A DNA stretch of 25,254 nt, taken from JAZOTK01 sp045534775 (GTDB lineage: Bacteria > Bacillota > Clostridia > RUG12999). The notes beneath the pieces were generated by a model that made no database searches, was not told the origin of the DNA, and was given only the letters and a program-made list of their open reading frames with translations. Below, piece after piece: positions 7,096 through 13,929 of the stretch. The translations under genes were made by a program, and so were the position numbers. Location of the stretch: positions 1 through 25,254 of the forward strand of contig JAZSKI010000053.1 of assembly GCA_045534775.1 (NCBI GenBank), read 5' to 3'. The number at the start of each line of letters is the position of its first letter. The stretch's first letter is position 1.

Positions 7096-8286
7096 TTAAA
7101 TTTTGGATTTCAATACTGATTTCAGTTTATCATAATCAATTTTATTAATATCGGGAATAATATCAATTCCCATATCAATGGCACGTCTCAAAATATATTT
7201 TTTACTTAAAGAGTCGTGCGACATATATGTAGAAACAAGAATTTTCTTTGAAAATTCGTTGCCGAATTTATTGGCGACGGTGTCAAGCTCGTAGAGGGCT
7301 TCCTTGTGCATTTCACCGTTTTTACAGGATATAAATACGGGCATAGTACCTTTCATCAGCATAACGTCAATTTCATTGGTGGTATCTGCCTGACCGGTTG
7401 CCGCTGTTTTGCCGTCCCAATCCACCTGAACACTCATAGCAATATTATTATAGCAATTATCATTATCCTTTGATACATCACGTGCCGCCATATAAATATA
7501 AATCTCCAGTAGATTGCCTGCTTTTGTAAGTATTTTGCGGATTTGAGAGCTTTTAAAGGTAAAGGTCAGAAAATCCTTTTGCAAGGAATAATCATAGATT
7601 ATCCCTTTGCTTGCCAGCATTTCCATTATATCGCTTTCAGGGAGACGTAAAGCACCGTCTTCGGGAATATAGACCGTCAGGCAAAGTCCGTCATCGACCT
7701 TTCCCATACGTTCCAAATATTCCAAGGTATTACAGTTTTTATTCCAAAGTCCGCAATTTTCTTTACAAATATCCCACATATAAAGCACATCGTTTCTGAA
7801 TTCGCCGCTGAAATTCCACGCGGAATTGTCACAAATGAGGGCACCGCCGTTTAATGTAATCATTTCTTTGTTGGTAAGAGAAACGGTTTCTTCATTTTCA
7901 GGCAAATCGCAGTTACTGACCCTGATTAAATTACCTGTCCGTACATTAAACTGCAAAAGGGGAACGTTAAGCTTTGAGGCTACTGCACCCGATGCCACTA
8001 AAAGAAGCTCCGTACCGCCTGTTAAATCAATATAGCAATCCTCGTTATTTGTGATTAAATCATATAATTTGTCTTTGATTTCTTCATAATCATATCTGCC
8101 GACAGTTTCGTACTGCAGAGTTGCACAAAGCCCTCTCATTCTGAAAAAATTTTCAATATCGTCAGTGCGTTTTTTTGTCATTGTATTTTTATAACCCACA
8201 AATATGATTTTTTCAGGGTTATAGTTTAATGCTGTTATTACATTTTCTATCTGACATCTGTCAAAAAGCTCTATTAAAGTCTTAAT
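7096..8286 (-). CDS. CARF-domain nuclease, Card1/Can2-like (DUF1887), likely AUU start
   Basis: This 396-residue protein, when read from the ATT at 8286, joins an N-terminal CARF-like Rossmann domain with a C-terminal PD-(D/E)xK-like nuclease domain. The ATT frame restores the first strand-helix-strand (IELFDRCQIENV then EKIIFVG, about 5-31) that a GTG start at 8199 would cut off. The ligand-loop motif DLTGGTE is at 87-93. The nuclease side shows Glu261 (NLLEIYIY), NEIDV with Glu305/Asp307, and ISCKNG with Lys322. Relatives bind cyclic oligoadenylates made by type III CRISPR systems and then cut DNA or RNA. No cas gene or array is here, so the signal is unknown. The position before Cys-Lys is Ser rather than Glu. 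Confidence 0.82.
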   Translation of the reverse strand: MKTLIELFDRCQIENVITALNYNPEKIIFVGYKNTMTKKRTDDIENFFRMRGLCATLQYETVGRYDYEEIKDKLYDLITNNEDCYIDLTGGTELLLVASGAVASKLNVPLLQFNVRTGNLIRVSNCDLPENEETVSLTNKEMITLNGGALICDNSAWNFSGEFRNDVLYMWDICKENCGLWNKNCNTLEYLERMGKVDDGLCLTVYIPEDGALRLPESDIMEMLASKGIIYDYSLQKDFLTFTFKSSQIRKILTKAGNLLEIYIYMAARDVSKDNDNCYNNIAMSVQVDWDGKTAATGQADTTNEIDVMLMKGTMPVFISCKNGEMHKEALYELDTVANKFGNEFSKKILVSTYMSHDSLSKKYILRRAIDMGIDIIPDINKIDYDKLKSVLKSKI

Positions 8287-8298
8287 TTAAAACACCTC
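8284..8298 (-). promoter_or_regulatory. Ribosome binding site deciding the AUU start
   Basis: GAGGTG (8298-8293 on the minus strand) lies six bases before an ATT codon (8286-8284). An in-frame TAA directly precedes the ATT. No ATG, GTG, TTG or CTG occurs in frame until the GTG at 8199, which has no ribosome binding site. Confidence 0.7.
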
Positions 8299-8317
8299 AT
8301 TTATTTTTTATATATTA

Positions 8318-8346
8318 ATACTATCACTTTTCGCCCTATTTGTCAA
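8318..8346 (-). promoter_or_regulatory. Promoter of the CARF nuclease-ABC operon
   Basis: On the minus strand, a perfect TTGACA (8346-8341) and TAGTAT (8323-8318) are separated by 17 bases. Transcription is predicted near 8311, leaving a leader of about 25 bases that contains only the ribosome binding site. Confidence 0.78.
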
Positions 8347-8358
8347 TATGTTTAATAG

Positions 8359-8384
8359 AAAAAGGCCGCACCCGAGGGTGCGGC
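8359..8384 (-). terminator. Intrinsic terminator of clpB
   Basis: A GC-rich 8-bp stem (8365-8372 with 8377-8384) has a 4-base loop. On the minus strand it is followed by a T run (plus-strand A at 8359-8363). It separates the clpB operon from the CARF operon promoter a few bases further on. Confidence 0.88.
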
Positions 8385-8392
8385 GCGCAGTA

Positions 8393-10975
8393 TTATCCGA
8401 TTTTAACTGCGGGACGGTCGTTTTCCGTGTCGACAACAAGAATATCATCGGGAAGAAGCTCGTCGCCGATTATTTTTCTCGCTATGAGAGTTTCAATCTC
8501 TCTGCCGATAAACCGTTTCAGGGGTCTGGCACCGTAGATGGGGTCGTAACCGTTTTCCACAATATATTCCTTAGCCTTGTCTGTGACGCGGAGACTCAGT
8601 CTGCGGTCTTCAAGACGGGATTTTAAACCTTCAAAAATCAAATCCACAATCTTATAGATTTCATTTCGCGTCAAAGGCTTGTAGAACACGATTTCGTCTA
8701 ATCTGTTCAAAAATTCAGGTCTGAAAGAGGTTTTCAGCAGATTATTCACCTGCTCTCTTGCCGTCTCGCTGATACTGCCGTCTTCGTTGATACCCTCTAA
8801 AATATAGCTTGAACCTAAGTTGGAGGTGAGAATTATAACAGTATTCTTGAAATCCACCGTTCTGCCCTGAGAATCGGTGATTCTGCCGTCATCTAAAATC
8901 TGAAGCATTATATTGAACACATCGGGATGCGCCTTTTCAACCTCGTCAAAAAGCACAACTGAATAAGGCTTGCGGCGTACAGCTTCCGTCAGTTGACCGC
9001 CCTCGTCATAGCCCACATATCCCGGAGGAGCACCGATGAGCCTGGACACGGAATATTTTTCCATATACTCACTCATATCAATGCGAATGATGTTGTTTTC
9101 ATCATCAAAAAGCGACTCGGCAAGAGTTTTTGCCAGCTCGGTTTTACCTACACCCGTAGGTCCTAAAAACAGGAAGGAACCGATTGGACGGTTAGGGTCC
9201 TTGATACCTGCACGTGACCGCAAAATAGCCTCCGATACGGCTGTAACAGCCTCGTCCTGACCGATGACGCGCTTGTGGAGAATGTCGCTGAGCGAAAGAA
9301 GCTTGCGGCGTTCGCCTTCAAGGAGCTTGGTTACGGGAATACCTGTCCAGCGGGACACGATTTTTGAAATTTCATCATCGGTTACCGCATCACGAAGAAG
9401 ATTGCTTTCGGAATTTTCTGCGGCGGATTCCTTTTCTTCAAGCTGTTTTTTCAAATCGGGAAGCGTGCCGTATTTCAGCTCGGCGGCACGGTTTAAATCA
9501 TAATTTAACTCAGCACGTTCAATTTCGGCATTAACAGCTTCTAATTCCTCACGAAGCTTTTGAATATCTGTTATGGCATTTTTTTCGTTTTCCCATTTTG
9601 CCTTCATTTCCTTAAAACTGCTACGCATTTCCGCAAGCTCTGCCTGAATTTCCTTCAAATGCCCGGCGGAGAGGGCATCGTCCTCCTTTTTAAGTGCCGC
9701 TTCTTCGATTTCGTGTTGCATAATTTTCCTGGAAATATCATCCAGCTCGGCAGGGAGCGAATCCATCTCTGTACGGATAAGAGCACAGGCTTCATCTACC
9801 AAATCTATAGCCTTGTCGGGCAAAAACCTGTCGGTTATATATCTGTCTGAGAGTGTAGCGGCGCAGATTAAAGCACTGTCGTGGATTTTAACGCCGTGGA
9901 AAACCTCGTACCGTTCCTTCAGTCCGCGAAGGATTGAAATGGTATCCTCAACAGTAGGTTCATCTACCATAACAGGCTGGAAACGTCTTTCAAGAGCCGC
10001 ATCCTTTTCAATATATTTGCGGTATTCATTGAGGGTGGTAGCACCGATACAATGAAGCTCGCCGCGGGCAAGGAGAGGCTTTAAAAGATTTCCTGCATCC
10101 ATAGCACCATCTGTTTTCCCTGCACCTACAATGGTATGAAGCTCATCTATAAACAGTATGATTTTACCTTCGCTTTTTTTGATTTCCGCCAGCACCGCCT
10201 TAAGACGTTCTTCAAATTCGCCGCGGAATTTAGCTCCGGCAACCAAAGCGCCCAGGTCAAGAGAAAAAATACTTCTGTCACGGAGTCCTGCCGGCACGTC
10301 ACCCCTTACAATACGAAGCGCAAGTCCCTCTGCAATGGCGGTTTTGCCTACACCCGGTTCGCCGATAAGTACGGGATTGTTTTTGGTTTTTCGCGAAAGA
10401 ATACGTATTACGTTACGGATTTCCGTATCACGTCCGATGACGGGGTCAAGCTTTTTGTTATGTGCCAGCTCAACTAAATTACTACCGTATTTTTTCAGAA
10501 CATCATAGGTATCTTCAGGGGTATCGCTGGTGACTCTCGTGTTCCCGCGTACACCTGCAAGAACGGTTAAAAAGTTACTGCGGTTTATGTTAAAGGTTTT
10601 AAAAATCCCCGAAACAGCAGAGGACGGTGCTTCAATCAAAGCGTGAAAAATATGCTCGACGGAAACATATTCATCCTTCATTTCAGCCGCCAGCTTTTCA
10701 GACAGCACCAGACAAGAATCAACATCGGGAGCAATATATACCTTTCCGCCCGATACCACAGGCAGATGCGAAATTTCACTGTCTACGGCATTTTTAAAGC
10801 TTCTGAAATCTATGTTCATTTTTTTGATAAGCTGAGCAATAAGACCGTTTTCGTCGCTGATAAGTGCCGCAATAAGATGGAGCTGTTCTACCTGACTGTT
10901 TTGATTTTCAACAGCCATACTTTGGGCGTTATTAATGGCTTCAATGGATTTTTGCGTAAATTTTTGAATATTCAT
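8393..10975 (-). CDS. clpB: ATP-dependent protein disaggregase ClpB
   Basis: This 860-residue protein is a full-length class I Clp/Hsp100 unfoldase that rescues aggregated proteins together with DnaK. It has an N-terminal double Clp-N domain (1-145), a first AAA+ module with Walker A GEPGVGKT (205-212) and Walker B LFIDELHT, a middle coiled-coil domain of about 120 residues (the M domain that distinguishes ClpB from ClpC), and a second AAA+ module with GPTGVGKTELAKT and VLFDEVEKAHPDV, then RPEFLNRLDEIVFY. The AGGAGG site lies in the end of the preceding gene and its ATG overlaps that stop as ATGA. No CIRCE or CtsR operator was recognised upstream. Confidence 0.97.
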   Translation of the reverse strand: MNIQKFTQKSIEAINNAQSMAVENQNSQVEQLHLIAALISDENGLIAQLIKKMNIDFRSFKNAVDSEISHLPVVSGGKVYIAPDVDSCLVLSEKLAAEMKDEYVSVEHIFHALIEAPSSAVSGIFKTFNINRSNFLTVLAGVRGNTRVTSDTPEDTYDVLKKYGSNLVELAHNKKLDPVIGRDTEIRNVIRILSRKTKNNPVLIGEPGVGKTAIAEGLALRIVRGDVPAGLRDRSIFSLDLGALVAGAKFRGEFEERLKAVLAEIKKSEGKIILFIDELHTIVGAGKTDGAMDAGNLLKPLLARGELHCIGATTLNEYRKYIEKDAALERRFQPVMVDEPTVEDTISILRGLKERYEVFHGVKIHDSALICAATLSDRYITDRFLPDKAIDLVDEACALIRTEMDSLPAELDDISRKIMQHEIEEAALKKEDDALSAGHLKEIQAELAEMRSSFKEMKAKWENEKNAITDIQKLREELEAVNAEIERAELNYDLNRAAELKYGTLPDLKKQLEEKESAAENSESNLLRDAVTDDEISKIVSRWTGIPVTKLLEGERRKLLSLSDILHKRVIGQDEAVTAVSEAILRSRAGIKDPNRPIGSFLFLGPTGVGKTELAKTLAESLFDDENNIIRIDMSEYMEKYSVSRLIGAPPGYVGYDEGGQLTEAVRRKPYSVVLFDEVEKAHPDVFNIMLQILDDGRITDSQGRTVDFKNTVIILTSNLGSSYILEGINEDGSISETAREQVNNLLKTSFRPEFLNRLDEIVFYKPLTRNEIYKIVDLIFEGLKSRLEDRRLSLRVTDKAKEYIVENGYDPIYGARPLKRFIGREIETLIARKIIGDELLPDDILVVDTENDRPAVKIG

Positions 10976-11577
10976 ATATCATACCTCCTGTAATATTCTT
11001 TTCTGATAAGTGCCGATGCTATACTTAAATCCTCCGTATTGGCAAAAAATATTTTAAGACAGCGGTCAAGCATATTAATATATGATGAAATTTCCTTTTC
11101 AAAGGAATTACCCGGTGTTACACTGCGGATAAAACGGTTTTCGCCCGTCTCCCACAGATTTTCCCCGTAAAGAGCAGTCTCTATACCTGACCAGATTTTG
11201 AAAAACACAGACAGGTAATTCATAAATTCGCGACTCTGCGTTCGGAAGGAAACCCGAAGTAACCCTGAAATCCTACCCTGACGGCGTATCAGCTCAAGAG
11301 AATATTTGGCAGTAGGATTATATTTATAGTTAATTGCGGCGGCGGCAGAAAATATGGTGCTTGACCCTTTTTCAACTATTCTAAAATAGTCCGCTAAGTT
11401 TTGCTCAACATAATCGAAAATATCCCGTATCTGCCGTTCGGGCGTTATATAACTGCAATGCTTAGCCAAAATTTCATTTATTAAATTGGAACGACTGGTG
11501 TTCATTGAATATGCCATACTGTCAACAGCCGCCACAACATCGTCAGACAGCACAATGCTGTAAACCCTTTTAGTCAT
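10972..11577 (-). CDS. Ribbon-helix-helix protein of unknown function, clpB partner
   Basis: This 201-residue protein begins with a typical MetJ/Arc ribbon-helix-helix DNA-binding segment (MTKRVYSIVLSDDVVAAVD, then SMNTSRSNLINEILAKHC, about 1-42). Residues 50-201 are not recognised; they are mixed helical and contain several aromatic residues, with no obvious membrane segment. A GTG at 11586 is also open, but GGGGGTGA lies at correct distance from the ATG at 11577. It is translationally coupled to clpB (ATGA overlap). A plausible role is autoregulation of this operon through the palindrome at 11611-11620, so it may replace the usual CtsR/HrcA control of clpB. That role is inference. Confidence 0.8.
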   Translation of the reverse strand: MTKRVYSIVLSDDVVAAVDSMAYSMNTSRSNLINEILAKHCSYITPERQIRDIFDYVEQNLADYFRIVEKGSSTIFSAAAAINYKYNPTAKYSLELIRRQGRISGLLRVSFRTQSREFMNYLSVFFKIWSGIETALYGENLWETGENRFIRSVTPGNSFEKEISSYINMLDRCLKIFFANTEDLSIASALIRKEYYRRYDI

Positions 11578-11610
11578 TTCTATCACCCCCGTAGATTAAA
11601 TGGAAAATGC

Positions 11611-11620
11611 AAGTGCACTT
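11611..11620. promoter_or_regulatory. Candidate operator at the RHH-clpB transcription start
   Basis: AAGTGCACTT is a perfect 10-base palindrome placed directly at the predicted +1 to +10 of the promoter at 11628-11656. That is a position where a bound ribbon-helix-helix dimer would block transcription. Confidence 0.45.
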
Positions 11621-11627
11621 TATATTA

Positions 11628-11656
11628 AGTATAACATATTAAATAAAATTTGTCAA
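11628..11656 (-). promoter_or_regulatory. Sigma-A promoter of the RHH-clpB operon
   Basis: On the minus strand, a perfect TTGACA (11656-11651) and TATACT (11633-11628) are separated by 17 bases. The predicted start is near 11621, giving a leader of about 44 bases. Confidence 0.85.
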
Positions 11657-11658
11657 GA

Positions 11659-11690
11659 GAATTATATAATTTTATTTACGAATTATATAA
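11659..11690. repeat. Direct repeat pair between divergent promoters
   Basis: GAATTATATAA occurs at 11659-11669 and again at 11680-11690, offset by exactly 21 bases, i.e. two helical turns. It lies between the -35 boxes of the two divergent promoters. It could be a regulator site or AT-rich curvature. Confidence 0.4.
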
Positions 11691-11715
11691 AATTTATTGC
11701 GAGATAATAAAACTG

Positions 11716-11744
11716 TTGCAAAAAAATTAAAAATATGATATACT
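11716..11744 (+). promoter_or_regulatory. Sigma-A promoter of mtaD
   Basis: TTGCAA (11716-11721) and TATACT (11739-11744) are separated by 17 bases, about 24 bases before the CGGAGG ribosome binding site region. Confidence 0.8.
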
Positions 11745-11774
11745 GAAATTAATAAAAAATCGGAGGCTGTATGT

Positions 11775-13058
11775 ATGAAAAAATTAATTAAAAATGCTAC
11801 GGTAATAACTATGGATAAAGATAACAGCATATTAAAAAATCATAATATAGTGATTAATGATACTGTTATTGAAGAAATAACCGACAAAATACCTGAGGGT
11901 GGCTTTGAAATAATTGACGCTGCGGGGAAGGTTGTCATACCTGCGTTGGTGAACGGGCATACCCATGTATCAATGACACTCCTTCGAAGCTACGCTGACG
12001 GTTATGATTTGCAGGATTGGCTTTTCAATTATATTTTTCCCGTTGAAGCAATACTTACCGATGAGGATATATATTACGGTGCTATGATAGGTATTATGGA
12101 TATGATTTCTTCGGGATGCGTTCTGTTTGCCGATATGTATGACCATATGGAACAGGTGGCGAGAGCTGTAGCGGAAAGCGGAACCAAAGCTATGCTTAGC
12201 CGCGGAGTTACTTATTTTGACGACAGCATACCCTTCAGTGAGCATCAGGGAACCTACGAGGCAATTTTGCTGTGCCGTAATTTCAATAATACAGCCGAAG
12301 GCAGAATTAAAACTAATTTTGGACCCCATTCCATTTACACCACGACAGAGAAATTTTTAAGACATATAAGCGAATGTGCGAAGGAGCTCGGTACCTCTAT
12401 ACATATTCATCTGTCGGAAACCATCAAGGAAAACGAGGATTGCATCAAGGAACGCGGTATGACCCCTACAGAGTATCTGGAAAGCATAGATTTCTTTAAA
12501 ATGCCTGTAATTGCGGCACATTGCGTTCACCTTACGGAGAATGATATTGCAATTATGAAAAAACATGACGTAACCCCTGTTCATAATCCTTCCAGCAATT
12601 TGAAGCTGGGAAGCGGTATTGCACCGATGATGAAGCTGAAGGAATTGAATCCTTCCATAGGAACTGACGGGGCATCAAGCAACAATAACCTCAATATGCT
12701 TGAAGAGGTGAATCTGGCGGCACTATTAACCTGCGGTGCGGAAATGAACCCCAAAGCCGTAACGGCATACGAGGCATTAAAATGGGGTACTAACGCAGCA
12801 GGTATAGGCTTTGATGACACAGGAGTAATAGAGGTGGGTAAAAAGGCGGATTTGGTTATTTTAGATGCCCAAAAGCCCCATTGTATGCCGATGCATAATC
12901 CCCAGTCAAACGTGGTATATTCTATGAACGGCGGGGATGTGGAATACGTATTTTCCAACGGCAGACTGCTTTATAAAAAAGGCGAATTTTTAACAATAGA
13001 TAAAGAGAAAATTTATTTTGAGACAAACCGTTGTTTTAAGAGAATATTTAATAAATAA
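11775..13058 (+). CDS. mtaD: Amidohydrolase, S-adenosylhomocysteine/methylthioadenosine deaminase type
   Basis: This 427-residue protein is an amidohydrolase-superfamily enzyme of the ATZ/TRZ-MtaD group. Metal and catalytic residues are visible: NGHTH (His62, His64), HIHLSE (His212, Glu215), AAHCVH (His249, His252) and GTDGAS (Asp298). The segment NPSSNLKLGSGIAP is typical of MTA/SAH deaminases, which convert adenosine-type thioethers to inosyl products in methionine salvage. Guanine or other aminohydrolase activity is a possible alternative because close subfamilies share these motifs. A CGGAGG site precedes the ATG by eight bases. gpr follows after 33 bases; the sigma-G-like promoter begins inside this gene's last codons. 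Confidence 0.85.
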   Translation: MKKLIKNATVITMDKDNSILKNHNIVINDTVIEEITDKIPEGGFEIIDAAGKVVIPALVNGHTHVSMTLLRSYADGYDLQDWLFNYIFPVEAILTDEDIYYGAMIGIMDMISSGCVLFADMYDHMEQVARAVAESGTKAMLSRGVTYFDDSIPFSEHQGTYEAILLCRNFNNTAEGRIKTNFGPHSIYTTTEKFLRHISECAKELGTSIHIHLSETIKENEDCIKERGMTPTEYLESIDFFKMPVIAAHCVHLTENDIAIMKKHDVTPVHNPSSNLKLGSGIAPMMKLKELNPSIGTDGASSNNNLNMLEEVNLAALLTCGAEMNPKAVTAYEALKWGTNAAGIGFDDTGVIEVGKKADLVILDAQKPHCMPMHNPQSNVVYSMNGGDVEYVFSNGRLLYKKGEFLTIDKEKIYFETNRCFKRIFNK

Positions 13059-13070
13059 AACGGCATAATA
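13042..13070 (+). promoter_or_regulatory. Sigma-G-like promoter of gpr
   Basis: GAATA (13042-13046), 17 bases, then CATAATA (13064-13070) fits the forespore sigma-G pattern (GHATR, 17-18 bases, CATnHTA) recalled from Bacillus. gpr is a sigma-G/sigma-F gene in Bacillus, so the site fits. Transcription would begin near 13077. Confidence 0.6.
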
Positions 13071-13095
13071 ACCTTTAAAAGAGGTGGTATTATGC
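13063..13095 (+). promoter_or_regulatory. Hairpin covering the gpr ribosome binding site and start codon
   Basis: GCATAATA (13063-13070) pairs perfectly with TATTATGC (13088-13095), and ACCT (13071-13074) can pair with AGGT (13082-13085) across a two-base bulge. This buries both GAGGTGG and the ATG. The left arm lies upstream of the start predicted for the sigma-G-like promoter, so only read-through mRNA from mtaD would form it. Confidence 0.6.
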
Positions 13096-13919
13096 GAAAT
13101 GCAAGGACAGACCTGGCGATAGAAGCAGGTCAGATAACGGACGGGAAGGCTGCTGCCGGGATAGAGATTATCCGCGAGGACGAGAATGATATTAAAATTA
13201 CCTCTGTCAGAGTGCTTAACGAGGAAGGCAGAAAAAGGGTCGGGAAAAAGCAAGGCACCTATATAACCCTTGAGGTGGGCACAACCGAATATCTGACCGA
13301 CGAGGCATTGAAGATGGCGGCAAAGGCAGTAGGCAGAAAGCTGGAGCAACTGCTGAGCGAAGCGGGAGTAGAGGATAATATTTTAGTCGTAGGGCTGGGG
13401 AACAGAAATATTACACCCGATGCCGTAGGACCTCTGACGGTGAAAAAACTGCAGGTGACACGCCATTTATTTGAGTATTTGCCCAAATATGTGAAAAAAG
13501 GCGTTAAAAGTGTAAGCGCCGTAGCACCCGATGTGCTTGGAAACACAGGTATTGAGACTCTGGAAATCATAAAAGGTATTGCAGAAAAAACAAAACCCTC
13601 GGCAATAATTGCCGTAGATGCTCTGGCGGCGGGAAGTGTATCAAGAGTAGGAAATACGGTACAGCTTTCCGATACGGGTATTCACCCGGGGTCGGGAGTG
13701 GGAAATTCAAGGAAAGAGCTTAGTCGTGATACTCTGGGAATTCCCGTAATTGCTATCGGTGTTCCAACCGTAACGGAGGCGGCGGCAATCTCCGAGGAGG
13801 AAGAGGAGGAAATCACGAAAATGATGGTAACTCCCAAAGAAATTGACAGTATAATTGAAAAGGTCGCAACAATCCTGTCAGAAGGAATAAGTCACGGCTT
13901 GCACAAAACAGATATGTGA
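13092..13919 (+). CDS. gpr: Spore germination protease GPR
   Basis: This 275-residue protein is a GPR endopeptidase (peptidase family A25), made as a zymogen in the forespore and degrading small acid-soluble proteins at germination. Diagnostic motifs are RTDLAIEA at 5-12, GLGNRNITPDAVGP at 101-114 (Asp110), APDVLGNTGIET at 145-156, VDALAAGS at 175-182 (Asp176) and DTGIHPGSGVGN at 194-205. The two aspartates match the conserved family pair. It is about 50-100 residues shorter than Bacillus GPR: after VPTVTEAA the chain goes almost directly to the C-terminal MMVTPKEID helix. recG follows after ten bases. Confidence 0.95.
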   Translation: MRNARTDLAIEAGQITDGKAAAGIEIIREDENDIKITSVRVLNEEGRKRVGKKQGTYITLEVGTTEYLTDEALKMAAKAVGRKLEQLLSEAGVEDNILVVGLGNRNITPDAVGPLTVKKLQVTRHLFEYLPKYVKKGVKSVSAVAPDVLGNTGIETLEIIKGIAEKTKPSAIIAVDALAAGSVSRVGNTVQLSDTGIHPGSGVGNSRKELSRDTLGIPVIAIGVPTVTEAAAISEEEEEEITKMMVTPKEIDSIIEKVATILSEGISHGLHKTDM

Positions 13920-13929
13920 GGAAGATATT

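Noticed and set aside
11586..11586. GTG start for the ribbon-helix-helix gene
   Set aside because: The GTG lies within the ribosome binding site itself; the ATG nine bases later has proper spacing.
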